The notes under the pieces: model-generated
What the model was told of the DNA's origin: nothing
The model's input: the letters and a program-made list of their open reading frames with translations, nothing else
Database searches by the model: none
In this document: positions 26,605 through 35,700 of the stretch, piece after piece
Layout: every line of letters starts with the position of its first letter
Position numbering within the stretch: position 1 is the stretch's first letter
From: Sediminibacillus albus
Lineage (GTDB): Bacteria; Bacillota; Bacilli; Bacillales; Amphibacillaceae
Direction of reading: 5' to 3'
NCBI RefSeq assembly: GCF_900101125.1
Contig: NZ_FNFL01000001.1
Span: forward strand, 744,001-808,000
Length of the DNA: 64,000 nt
Made by a program: the position numbers and the translations under genes

Positions 26605-27364
26605 TTACTTCTCCTCCTTTGCCGATGAGCGCGAGGAAAATTTCCTCCAAAGTGGGCTGCTTCTCGATGTATTCTACTTTCGTTGGCGGGAACATCTCCT
26701 TGAGATCGGTAAGGGTGCCAGTTGTGATGATCCTTCCGCCATGCAGGATGGCAATACGATCTGCAAGTTGTTCGGCTTCCTCCAGGTACTGGGTCGTTAG
26801 CAATATGGTCGTTCCGCCCTCGGAAAGCTCATTAATGGTATCCCAGACTTCAATCCGTGCTTCAGGGTCAAGCCCAGTGGTGGGTTCGTCGAGAAAAATG
26901 ACTGCTGGAGTTCCGATCAGGCTCATAGCGATGTCAAGCCTGCGCTTCATCCCGCCAGAATACTTGTCAGCACGGCGGTTGGCCGCATCAGTCAGGTTAA
27001 ATCTTACAAGCAGATTGTCAGTGACTTGAACGGGATTGGAAACTCCCCGCAACTTGGCAATCATCATCAGATTTTCCCGTCCGGTTTGCATGCCGTCTAA
27101 CGCTGCAAATTGTCCTGTCAGGCTGATGCTTTGGCGAACATCTTCCGGTTGCCGTTGAACGTCAAAGCCGCAAATACTTACTTCCCCACTATCTGGCTTC
27201 ATCAGCGTCGAGAGGATGTTGACCGCCGTGGTCTTGCCTGCTCCGTTTGAACCCAGCAGTGCGAAAATTTCACCACGCTGCACCTCAAAATCCACCTCCT
27301 TTAAAACTTCCTTGTCTTTAAAGGATTTTTTTAACCCTTTTACAGAAATAGCTGTATTTGTCAT
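26594..27364 (-). CDS. ABC transporter ATPase, daunorubicin-resistance (DrrA) type
   Basis: The 256-residue ATPase has Walker A GSNGAGKTT near residue 38, the signature KYSGGMKRR, Walker B AVIFLDEPTTGLDP and the switch region TTQYLEEAEQLADRI, a wording typical of DrrA-type exporters. It ends with PTLEEIFLALIGKG. AAGGAGG precedes the ATG. With the overlapping permease it should export a hydrophobic compound; the substrate is unknown. Confidence 0.9.
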   Translation of the reverse strand: MTNTAISVKGLKKSFKDKEVLKEVDFEVQRGEIFALLGSNGAGKTTAVNILSTLMKPDSGEVSICGFDVQRQPEDVRQSISLTGQFAALDGMQTGRENLMMIAKLRGVSNPVQVTDNLLVRFNLTDAANRRADKYSGGMKRRLDIAMSLIGTPAVIFLDEPTTGLDPEARIEVWDTINELSEGGTTILLTTQYLEEAEQLADRIAILHGGRIITTGTLTDLKEMFPPTKVEYIEKQPTLEEIFLALIGKGGEVNEK

Positions 27365-27749
27365 ACTTTTTCCTCCTTATAATAGGCGCAGCAAGGTCGC
27401 TTGCTAGACCTGGAAATTAGGTGCTTTGATTAATTAGTGTGCGAGTTGTTTGCCTGCAAACAAAGCGTAGTCATGATCCGGTCAATCGTCTTGTGCATCT
27501 AAATTGTCTATATCTATCTACTTAGTCTGACTGATATTCTGTATTACTTACTACCAGATTAAAATTGAACTGAATAGTTGAGATGGCAATTCTCATTTGC
27601 AGCCAGCTATTCAGTCGGAATAATCTATTGAATTTACTTCTTTCAATGGCTTTATGATACGCTAATTCGAATCCTCATAATACTTGGCCAATAAGTTTCG
27701 GCGTTAGCCCTGTAGAGATACGAGGCGAAAATCCACTATAATTTCGCCA
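27365..27749 (-). promoter_or_regulatory. Gap with an operator-like dyad upstream of the ABC exporter
   Basis: No gene is apparent in these 385 bases. TTGTTTGC-CT-GCAAACAA at 27446-27463 is a perfect dyad with 8-base arms and a 2-base centre about 80 bases before the ATPase start, suggesting separate control of the exporter. A hairpin GGCGAAA/TTTCGCC at 27724-27748 lies directly after the DUF1048 gene but lacks a T run. Confidence 0.35.
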
Positions 27750-28088
27750 TTAATCACGGCCAATCGTATCGTTCAACTTCTCGCGATGTTTGTCCTTCCA
27801 TGTCTTCGCGTCCTTCACTAGTTCTTCGCAGAAAGAGGCCACGTCCTCCCCCGTAAGGTCAGTGACTTTCTTACCTGCCGCTGCACCTTCCTCAAAAAGG
27901 TCGAGAATGCCGCCAAAAATACGGCTCATGTCCTTCCAGTCGGTAAGGCCACCAGCGGTCCACATATATTTTTGGATAGCCTTGTAAGCGTTATGGTACT
28001 CAGTTGGAAGTGCCTTCGCACGCGCCTCCATCGCCTTCCATTCCCGCTTGTCATCCAGACTTCCGATAATTTTTTCAATAAAACTCAT
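27750..28088 (-). CDS. DUF1048 protein (copy 1, next to padR)
   Basis: The 112-residue protein has [30 protein letters not shown] followed by [30 protein letters not shown], the DUF1048 pattern. Its ATG follows the padR stop by one base with GGAGAAGG inside the end of padR. The linkage suggests it is controlled with, or acts with, the regulator. Function unknown. Confidence 0.84.
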   Translation of the reverse strand: MSFIEKIIGSLDDKREWKAMEARAKALPTEYHNAYKAIQKYMWTAGGLTDWKDMSRIFGGILDLFEEGAAAGKKVTDLTGEDVASFCEELVKDAKTWKDKHREKLNDTIGRD

Positions 28089-28089
28089 T

Positions 28090-28428
28090 TTACCTTCTCC
28101 TTTTGATTTCTTTCGTTTTGAGTTCGTTCATTTTGCTTGAGATGAATTCCCATTTTCGCCAAAAAAATTCAAGCTGCTTTTGACCTGCTGCGTTGAGTGT
28201 GTAAAATTTTCTCGGCGGTCCCACAGTGGATCGCTTTTTCTCGATGTCCACCAGATTGTTTTTCTCAAGGCGTATGGTAATCGTATAAACTGTGCCTTCA
28301 ACCACATCAGTGAATCCAAGTTCTCGCAGCTGCTGTGTGATTTCATAGCCGTAAGTTTCACCACGACTAATGATCTCAAGTACACAACCCTCAAGTACCC
28401 CTTTGAGCATTTCTGTGTTATTTTCCAA
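28090..28428 (-). CDS. PadR-family transcriptional regulator
   Basis: The 112-residue protein shows the PadR winged helix: [33 protein letters not shown], then [45 protein letters not shown], with a short C-terminal dimerisation helix. Such regulators repress adjacent efflux genes until a drug binds. I choose the TTG at 28428 ([10 protein letters not shown]), which agrees with the usual N-terminus of this subfamily and has GGGTGAT upstream; an ATG at 28410 is the alternative. It heads the operon with DUF1048. Confidence 0.86.
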   Translation of the reverse strand: MENNTEMLKGVLEGCVLEIISRGETYGYEITQQLRELGFTDVVEGTVYTITIRLEKNNLVDIEKKRSTVGPPRKFYTLNAAGQKQLEFFWRKWEFISSKMNELKTKEIKRRR

Positions 28429-28480
28429 ATTTATCACCCATTTGTATTCCATTGTATTTATTCAGTACTCTGTATTGCTG

Positions 28481-28494
28481 GTATTAGGTAATAC
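28481..28494 (-). promoter_or_regulatory. PadR operator candidate
   Basis: GTATTA-GG-TAATAC is a perfect dyad of 6-base arms just downstream of the predicted transcription start of padR. Position and AT-rich form suit autorepression by PadR. Confidence 0.45.
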
Positions 28495-28507
28495 TTAATA
28501 CTGGTAT

Positions 28508-28537
28508 ATAGTAGCGCAGAATAGCATCACCTGTCAA
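28508..28537 (-). promoter_or_regulatory. Promoter of the padR operon
   Basis: On the minus strand TTGACA (28537-28532) and TACTAT (28513-28508) are 18 bases apart, placing the start of transcription near 28501. Confidence 0.6.
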
Positions 28538-28901
28538 GGATAAATCTTTTCTTCAAAAAACACGTTATTACGGGGCTCATCCATTGGATAACTCATAATT
28601 CAATTTGATTTATAAATAAGAGCCACAGGGAGTTACTCCACAACCTGGCCCGATACCCGAATAAAAACTTATACCAAAACTACGAACCCTTCTGATGCTC
28701 ATAACAATAAACCTTTCCGTTAAATCGCTTATTAGCCAGACAAAAAGCACGCACCCCTTTCTTTTTCTTTTCTGGTGGCTTTTTCTTTTGGCTGTTTTCT
28801 CAAGATTGTTGTTTTTAAAGTGTATTTGTATAGTCGCAATTTTCCGTTAAAATTATTGTAAGTTATTGGAATGAATAACATTGTGAAAAGGGGGATACAA
28901 A
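28538..28901. other. Intergenic stretch before the lipoprotein gene
   Basis: No gene or RNA element is evident beyond the ribosome site of the next gene. The region is AT-rich. Confidence 0.4.
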
Positions 28902-29303
28902 ATGAATAACTCTTTATTTAATAAAGGAACTTTTCTCTTGTTTTTAGTTGTTTTACTTGTAGGTTTGGCTGGATGTGGAAATTCTCAAGAAAATACACAA
29001 TCAGAAGTAATAGGTAATCCTACACCAGAGGATTTTCTTGAAGATGGAAATGCAGATATTTTTCTTTTGAGTGGCATTGTCTATTCAAATGTAGAACACG
29101 TTGATTGGGTTAAAGAATTAGACTATACAATAGGTGAAGAAGTTGGAGAAATCACAAAACAAACCGATAAAGCAGAAGACTTTGGTAACGGAACTTCTAA
29201 CATACTCCCCATTGGAACAAAAATATATGAAACGGATACACAAATCTACATTGCCATTGTAAATGATAAAGAAATTCCTTATCTAAAGATGCTTGAAGGA
29301 TAG
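28902..29303 (+). CDS. Small lipoprotein, unknown function
   Basis: The 133-residue precursor has a signal peptide with lipobox LVGLAGC, Cys about residue 26, so it should be lipid-anchored outside the membrane. The mature part is acidic, without a recognised domain; LPIGTKIYETDTQIYIAIVNDKEIPYLKM resembles the end of a small beta domain. GGGGG precedes the ATG. It lies directly upstream of the VmlR-like leader but has a separate start. Confidence 0.75.
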   Translation: MNNSLFNKGTFLLFLVVLLVGLAGCGNSQENTQSEVIGNPTPEDFLEDGNADIFLLSGIVYSNVEHVDWVKELDYTIGEEVGEITKQTDKAEDFGNGTSNILPIGTKIYETDTQIYIAIVNDKEIPYLKMLEG

Positions 29304-29367
29304 TAGAGTATAATCCGTGGAGAAACTTAGATTGATGAATCCTAATAAACATGCTGATAAATGGGCT

Positions 29368-29397
29368 TTGCCTTTTCAATTTCATTTGTGGTATACT
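29368..29397 (+). promoter_or_regulatory. Promoter of the ABC-F leader
   Basis: TTGCCT (29368-29373), an 18-base spacer and TATACT (29392-29397) with the extended element TGG directly before it. Transcription should start near 29404, giving a leader of about 300 bases. Confidence 0.65.
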
Positions 29398-29403
29398 CAT
29401 TTT

Positions 29404-29699
29404 AACTAATATCAGAAAGGAATGATGGGTGGACAATGCGTAACTAATCTTATTTTCCAACGTTTGAAATAGCATATTTCAAATCACACGAAATAGGATT
29501 AGTCTGCCCACTTCAATAACCAAAATTAAAAAGCTATAGATTGACATAGCTTATTTGATATTTGCAACGGTATGACTAATCCTTCCAAATCAATTGGGAG
29601 GATTTTTTTATTAGCTATAATTATACGGCGTCTTATCCCGACGCCAATAGGCGCATAGCGGATGTATAAATCCTCCCTTTTCAGAAAGGGATTGATGTT
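29404..29699 (+). promoter_or_regulatory. Attenuator leader of the ABC-F gene with short uORF
   Basis: A three-codon reading frame, ATG-CGT-AAC-TAA (29436-29447), follows GGGTGG; an alternative frame from 29424 encodes about 15 residues. ACTAATC at 29443-29449, overlapping the stop of the three-codon frame, can pair with GATTAGT inside GGATTAGTC (29496-29504). GGATTAGTC is also perfectly complementary to GACTAATCC (29574-29582), which contains the 5' arm of a terminator (29578-29608). Further on, AATCCTCCC (29669-29677) can pair with the terminator's 3' arm GGGAGGATT (29596-29604), or CCCTTT (29675-29680) can cover the ribosome site AAAGGG (29685-29690). The leader can therefore control both transcription and translation. 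Confidence 0.75.
29578..29608 (+). terminator. Regulated terminator in the ABC-F leader
   Basis: AATCCTTCCAA (29578-29588) pairs with TTGGGAGGATT (29594-29604) with one G-T pair, followed by seven T residues (29602-29608). Its 5' arm is also part of the antiterminator pairing with 29496-29504. Confidence 0.85.
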
Positions 29700-31328
29700 A
29701 TGCAGGAAGTATTGAAATTAAATAATCTCAGCTATGAAGTATCCAACGTGAAAATTTTTGACAATGTAAATGCCAGTGTCCAGCAAGGCGAAGTAATCGG
29801 TATCATTGGCAAAAATGGAGCAGGAAAAACGACTCTGCTCCAGTTAATCAATAAGGATTTGGCTCCAACAAAAGGGCATATCCAATGGATGCAGCCATAC
29901 GTAAAAACGGGGATCGTTGAACAGGAGACCGACTCACACACAGTTGAGAATATGTCCTCCGTTGAAGGAAAATTACGCAAGAAATGGCAAGTGCCTGACC
30001 ATGATTTCTCCCATTTTAGCGGCGGTGAGAAATTGAAAGCACGGCTGGCAACAGGGTTTGCACAGGATGCACAGCTACTACTGCTTGATGAGCCTACCAA
30101 TCACCTCGATACACAAAGCACTGAACTGTTGATGGAACAAATCAGGAGTTTTAAAGGGACTGTTATTCTGGTATCTCACGATCGACATTTTCTTGATGAA
30201 GCAGTAACAAAAATATGGTCGATTGAAGGAAACACGCTGATTGAACACGTAGGGAATTACTCTAACTATATGGAGGTTCGGAAACAGCGCAGGTATACCC
30301 AGCAACGCCAATATGAAAAGCAGAAAAAGATGGTGCAACGAATAGAAGGACAGATGAATGAGCTTACCTCCTGGTCGAAAAAAGCCCATGCGGAATCGAC
30401 GAAAAAAGAAGGTAAGAAAGAATATTATCGCTTAAAAGCAAAGCGAATGGATTCGCAAGTAAAGTCAAAGCAAAAGCGGCTGGAAAAAGAGCTGGAAAAG
30501 ACAAGAGTGGAACAGCCCGAGCCTGAATATGATGTCAATTTTTCCATGAAAGCGAATAACAAGGTGGGAAAACGGTTCTTGCAAGTGAAGCATTTAACCA
30601 AGTCGTATGCCGGACGAATACTATTTGAACACAGCAATTTCACAATCCAGCATGGGGAAAAGGTTTCGATAACAGGTCCAAATGGCAGTGGTAAAACAAC
30701 CTTGTTGAAAATCATTCTTGGTCAGGAAACGGCAGATGGTGATGTGTGGATATCACCTACAGCCGATATTGGCTATTTAACGCAGGAAGTATTTGATTTA
30801 CCACTCGAGCAAACCCCTGAGCAGCTATTTTATAAAGAAACGTTTGAAGCGAGAGGGAAAGTTCAAAATTTAATGAAGCATTTAGGATTCACCGCGTCCC
30901 AATGGACAGAGCCGATTCGCGCTATGAGTATGGGTGAACGTGTAAAGTGCAAGTTGATGGCCTATATATTAGAAGAAAAAGATGTGCTTATCTTAGATGA
31001 GCCGACAAACCATCTTGACTTACCTTCCCGCGAGCAGCTGGAAGACACTTTAGCCCAGTATAACGGTACACTAATCGTCGTTTCGCATGATCGATACTTT
31101 CTTGAAAAAACGACGAATGATAATTTCGTTATTGCTAATCAGAAGATTCAAAAGCAAATGGATCAAGCACGAAAAACAGATGACCAGCAAGAGTTGCGTT
31201 TAACGCTGGAGACAGAAAGACAGGAGGTTCTAGGAAAACTCAGCTTTATGACGCCAACCGATAAAACGTACGCAGAACTAGACAACAAGTTTAAAGAACT
31301 GACGAAACAAATCAATGAACTAAACTGA
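29700..31328 (+). CDS. vmlR: ABC-F ribosomal protection protein, VmlR-like
   Basis: The 542-residue soluble protein has two ABC cassettes and no membrane domain. Cassette 1 has GKNGAGKTT near residue 38, HFSGGEKLKAR and LLLLDEPTNHLD; cassette 2 has GPNGSGKTT near 329, MSMGERVKCK and VLILDEPTNHLD. Between them is a charged coiled-coil linker (about residues 195-285) that reaches the ribosomal peptidyl-transferase centre in this family. Length and layout match VmlR/ExpZ of B. subtilis (547), which gives resistance to lincosamides, streptogramin A and pleuromutilins. The exact spectrum here is inference. The ribosome site AAAGGG nine bases before the ATG is masked by a hairpin in the leader. Confidence 0.88.
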   Translation: MQEVLKLNNLSYEVSNVKIFDNVNASVQQGEVIGIIGKNGAGKTTLLQLINKDLAPTKGHIQWMQPYVKTGIVEQETDSHTVENMSSVEGKLRKKWQVPDHDFSHFSGGEKLKARLATGFAQDAQLLLLDEPTNHLDTQSTELLMEQIRSFKGTVILVSHDRHFLDEAVTKIWSIEGNTLIEHVGNYSNYMEVRKQRRYTQQRQYEKQKKMVQRIEGQMNELTSWSKKAHAESTKKEGKKEYYRLKAKRMDSQVKSKQKRLEKELEKTRVEQPEPEYDVNFSMKANNKVGKRFLQVKHLTKSYAGRILFEHSNFTIQHGEKVSITGPNGSGKTTLLKIILGQETADGDVWISPTADIGYLTQEVFDLPLEQTPEQLFYKETFEARGKVQNLMKHLGFTASQWTEPIRAMSMGERVKCKLMAYILEEKDVLILDEPTNHLDLPSREQLEDTLAQYNGTLIVVSHDRYFLEKTTNDNFVIANQKIQKQMDQARKTDDQQELRLTLETERQEVLGKLSFMTPTDKTYAELDNKFKELTKQINELN

Positions 31329-31422
31329 TAAAAAATCGTCTTATCGTGATGCAGTGCAAGTAGCTACTAGTATTAGAGGTACTCTACGCAAACAAACTCG
31401 TTCATTGAATGGAGAAATTATT

Positions 31423-31453
31423 AGGACCATCCATTTTATTTGGGTGGTCCTTT
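31423..31453. terminator. Bidirectional terminator between the ABC-F and kinase-like genes
   Basis: AGGACCATCC (31423-31432) pairs with GGGTGGTCCT (31442-31451) with one G-T pair and a TTTCTT tail. It overlaps the last codons of the minus-strand gene. Confidence 0.75.
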
Positions 31454-32008
31454 CTTATACAGTTTTCTATCTTTTAATTCTTTCACTATTTGCTCGACAA
31501 TTAACCCTCTGGGCATAGACCCATCGATTACGATGTCTGAATCTGGTTTGATGGAGCAGGCCATTTGTATGAAAGCCGCTCTTCCATGCGACAGATAATA
31601 GCTCAAGTCATTTTCTATATCCTCGGAAGTTTGTTTGGATTTACCTCTCAAAATCCGCCTTGCCATTGCAATGTCTAAAGGTGTATCAATAAAGATTGCT
31701 AAATCAATCAAGTCCTTCATGCCACTGTTTTGATAGGCAAATGGGTAATCCAACAATATATATTTATATGTGTATGGCACCTCTAACAGCTTTTTTACAT
31801 CATTAACTAAAGGGGATAACTCCCATGCATTGTAATCTGAACCTTCCTTGACCCATTCTGCAAGGTTTTCAGGCTGTTCTTCAAACGCATAGTCATCAAA
31901 ATATAATGCATGGGCATTTGTTAACTGTCTGCTTAACATTTTTGTGGTTGTCGTCTTACCACCGCCCGATATCGCTGCAATAGCAATCACTACAGGTTTC
32001 CCGCGCAT
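31436..32008 (-). CDS. P-loop NTPase, uridine-kinase-like
   Basis: The 190-residue protein begins with a P-loop, IAAISGGGKTTTTKML (Walker A near residue 14), then HALYFDDYAFEEQPENL resembling the uridine kinase/adenylylsulfate kinase substrate loop, ILLDYPFAY as Walker B and a lid-like ARRILRGK. It is a nucleoside/small-molecule kinase-like protein of unknown substrate. GGAGG is six to seven bases before the ATG at 32008; a TTG at 32011 is less likely. Confidence 0.75.
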   Translation of the reverse strand: MRGKPVVIAIAAISGGGKTTTTKMLSRQLTNAHALYFDDYAFEEQPENLAEWVKEGSDYNAWELSPLVNDVKKLLEVPYTYKYILLDYPFAYQNSGMKDLIDLAIFIDTPLDIAMARRILRGKSKQTSEDIENDLSYYLSHGRAAFIQMACSIKPDSDIVIDGSMPRGLIVEQIVKELKDRKLYKKGPPK

Positions 32009-32037
32009 CAAATCCCTCCAGTTGTATATGGTTATTC

Positions 32038-32064
32038 ACCTATTTTCACCAATCGCATAACATA
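32038..32064 (+). promoter_or_regulatory. Sigma-K-like promoter of the cupin gene
   Basis: CATAACATA at 32056-32064 fits the sigma-K -10 form CATA-N3-TA exactly, and an AC for the short -35 element lies 16 bases upstream (32038-32039). It would place the cupin gene under late mother-cell control in sporulation. Confidence 0.5.
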
Positions 32065-32103
32065 CGTTGAGAATTCAAATATTAATAGAGGTGAAAAAGT
32101 ACG

Positions 32104-32709
32104 ATGGCTTCTACTGTGGATTATACATCTCCATCCGCCCAGTTTACGTTCGATGTAAATAAAAGTAACTTGTTCAAAAAAGATAATCAAAATTTCATTA
32201 ATGTGCTTGGCATTAACCAGTTGAACACATTGGAAAATACCTCCCTGCTTGATATTTTCCTTAGTACCAGCAATGTAGTCGAGCCGCATTATCATCAAAA
32301 TGCCGCAGAACTCGTCTATTGTATTTCAGGAGCCGCGACTGTTTCAATTATGAACCCTTATACCAAGGAAATACTTAACTTTCCGATTACTCCAGGGCAA
32401 GTAGCCAACGTGCCACAGGGATGGTGGCATTATGAGATGGCTACGGTCGATCATACCCACCTGCTAGCCATTTTTGACGCACCGACCCCTGAAGTGATTT
32501 TGGGATCTGACTTGCTGAAGTTCACGCCGGCAAATGTAATGGCTCATACGTATTGTCTGGACCAGCGCCAATGGGAGAAAACGATCGCCCCTATCCAGCC
32601 GTCGACCTATATCGGCCCATCTAAAAACTGCCAACAAAGCAGCCGGCCGCATATGCCGTACGGACAACAGGGATACTACCCATCATTTCCTTATTATCCA
32701 TATTACTAA
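32104..32709 (+). CDS. Cupin-domain protein with Tyr-rich tail, probable spore-coat protein
   Basis: The 201-residue protein has one cupin: motif 1 EPHYHQNAAELVYCISGAATV near residue 60, with metal-binding His and Glu, and motif 2 VPQGWWHYEMATVDHTH near 100. The tail (about 180-201) is rich in Tyr and Pro, ending YYPSFPYYPYY, as in proteins of the spore coat. GAGGTG precedes the ATG. The sigma-K-like promoter supports a coat role. Function as enzyme or structural protein is open. Confidence 0.72.
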   Translation: MASTVDYTSPSAQFTFDVNKSNLFKKDNQNFINVLGINQLNTLENTSLLDIFLSTSNVVEPHYHQNAAELVYCISGAATVSIMNPYTKEILNFPITPGQVANVPQGWWHYEMATVDHTHLLAIFDAPTPEVILGSDLLKFTPANVMAHTYCLDQRQWEKTIAPIQPSTYIGPSKNCQQSSRPHMPYGQQGYYPSFPYYPYY

Positions 32710-32715
32710 AAATGT

Positions 32716-32752
32716 AAAGATATAGATATGCAAGAAGCATCTATATCTTTTT
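32716..32752 (+). terminator. Terminator of the cupin gene
   Basis: AAAGATATAGAT (32716-32727) pairs perfectly with ATCTATATCTTT (32739-32750), followed by T. It also separates the convergent permease gene. Confidence 0.85.
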
Positions 32753-32760
32753 CATTGTTA

Positions 32761-35700
32761 TCAATTGATTTCCACCATAATCCTGCGCGGCGTCCAATCC
32801 CCATTCATATGCAACGCTAACTTACCGGCTTGTTCAGGAACTTCGTAAGTGATTTCTGAAACAATCTTCATCTTGTCTTTTATTTCAAACCCATTCCATT
32901 GCACATCACTTACATCTTTGTATTCAAAAGGTTCGTAGACCTCACCTGTGGAGCTGACGATAACAAAAAAGTTTGGTTTGTAGACAACACGTCCAGTATC
33001 TTTTTTATCATAGATTACTCTGATGGTGATTAATTTTTTCTTCTCTTCACTAGGCTGTAAACCTACATGTGGTTCTAGAAGCTCTACTTTCATCTTTTTA
33101 TCGGCATAGTTAAACACGGTGGTATTGATAGGTATTACTTTAGCTGACTCCATATATGACTGATAGTTATTCTTTTCCTCTTCATTACTCCTGTCCTCTA
33201 AATGATCGGCTGCATTTTCTCCATCCTTTTCCTTGCTGTCACTGACTTGTATATTTCCTTTTGTACCTTGCACTTCGATTCCAGAGGTACTTTCCGAAGA
33301 AACGGAAGATTGTTCGAGATTTGGCAATGTAAAAACTACTAGCACGGCTACTCCCAAGGCTAAACCAGTACCACCTATGATGAATACTCGTCTGAATAAC
33401 CGCTCTGTTTTTTCGGAGTTATCAATTCCACCCCGCAGACCCTGGTTCGGCTGGATATATACAGCTTTTGTTGCGGGCAGCAGTGCTCCGATCAGTCCAG
33501 TGGCCATAGGAATAATCATTGTTCCCAGTAAAAAAGGCATTTCCTCAAGCGGGAGGTGATGATAGACAGCAATAATGACGGCTACTGCTATTGCGATACC
33601 GACAATACCTGCAGCCAATCCGCACAAAGCCCCTTCCCAAAGCACAAGCCTGCGGGCAGTCCGGTTTTGCCAGCCCATCGCTTTTAGTACAGCGAATTCT
33701 GCTTGCCGCTCCGCTACATTCTGCCACATGATTTCTGCCGTAGTTAAAACCGCAATTATTATGGCTGTCCCCATAGCAATGTAATGCAAGGTACTGACCT
33801 CCATGGCTACATACTCACCGAGCCAGGTTGTATATAACATGCCGTGTAAGCGGAAGGTGATGAATAAAAAGAACATCAGCATACTAGTAGGAAGAGCAAT
33901 AGATAGGATCGATAATAGACTCCGTTTCCAACGGCTCAACAACTGATTTATCGCCATTCCAAAAGTAGAAGAAACACCGAATCGATGAGTGTTAGCAGAC
34001 ATTTCTCCGGATTTCATCGTTTCATAGGGGGAGATACGCTGAATGACTAAACTTGGAATCAGTGCCCCCAATAAGTAAATTGCCAATCCGAACACTGCAA
34101 TCAGCAGAAAGCGCCACAGCGAAGTAGCAACATCATTTGTCAGATAAATCAGTCCTAGAATTAGCCAGCTAGTGACCGATACAAAACTTCCAACAATGAT
34201 TGCTTCTACATAAAGCAAGGCGGCAAGCTGCTTCGGCCGCCATCCAAGCGCAAGCAGTACCGCAAATTCTTTCTTTCTTGCCATCATCATCATTAGATTC
34301 GAAGAAAAAACATACACAACCGCCACAGCGATTACGATAGCAATAACTCCGGATAGTCCTATCTTGGATTCTTTAAAAATTGAAATGGAGGAACCAAGTT
34401 TAATCCACGGCTGTTCCACCCAACCGATCGAAGCTTGATCGCCAGACGCCGGAATATGGGTGATGGCTGGTTGTGGAGAGGAACCTAAGGTAATATCGGT
34501 GACCAAGTCCGTTTTCTTTTCTATTTCGCTGGCGACTTGCTTTAGTACTTGCTCACTAGATTGCGACATCGTATCGACACCCCGAACTTTGACACGGATA
34601 GCAGAAATCGGTTTTTCGCCGAGCACCTCTGCTGCAGCCTCTATAGTCGTCAACATTAATGGAGGCTTTGTCAAAAATCCATAAGGGTTGTTCAAAGGCT
34701 TCATTGTTACAGGCGGATTTACCGGGTTTTCCTCTGCATCCACCACATAATCTGCCCGTGAAGGAAAATAGGTTTCCATCGGGAGCTCATTGAGCGGATC
34801 TTTTGATATGGAGAGCTTGCCAGGATCAAATATACCTTGAAAATCAAGCTGAAGACGCGGCCATCCATCACTTGTCTCAGAAAACATTGATATCGGACGA
34901 TAGGCATGTCGTTGTGCTAACATGCTGTCCTCCGGAACGGAATAAGGCTCTACTTGGTAGGCATACGGCCAGCGTTCCCCAAAGGGACTTGTCACTTCCC
35001 GATAATTCACCGGAGAAGGCTTTAAGGCCATCCAGTTAAAGGAGTCTAGTCCCGCTTCTCCAGCTGAACTGCTATTTCTGATGAGATCGAGAGTCTTTTC
35101 GTGCGCTTCAACAGTCGAAAAGGTGAATTTATCGATCAACTTTGCAGGCTGCTTTTCCAGATAGTCTATGCCGCCTTTTTGTTTGACCCTTTCCATTGTC
35201 TCTTGTTGAACATTTGATTCGAAGGGCAGATCAAGTTTTTCTACCGTATATTGGGAGGATTCTTCTACAAAAGCCTGACTGCTGATCAACACAGGAATCT
35301 TAGTATCCTGCAATCCGTCCCCTAAGTTCATGACCTTTACTGTTGACTGGTTTTGAAAAAAACGGTCACTAGTGTCTGCAGCATCCACCAACGCCTGATC
35401 TAGTCCGACTAAATCAGCTTCGGCCAGGGGATCAATTCCGGCTATAAGGATATTTTCATTTTTGACAATCCCCCCTTCGTACCTGTTAATTCCGTAATCT
35501 GGTCGGGTGCCTTCTGCAGGCTTCCAATCGCCTATCGTGAAGTATAGATCATTTTCATTCTGGTATGTATGCACCCCATTGGTTGTGGCATTCTTCATAT
35601 GCAGCCGGTAAATCCCCGGCTCCCGATAATCCGTTTGCTTCAACGTTGTTTCATAATCGACATAACCCATCATGGAAATCGGGGCAGCCACCTCAATAGC

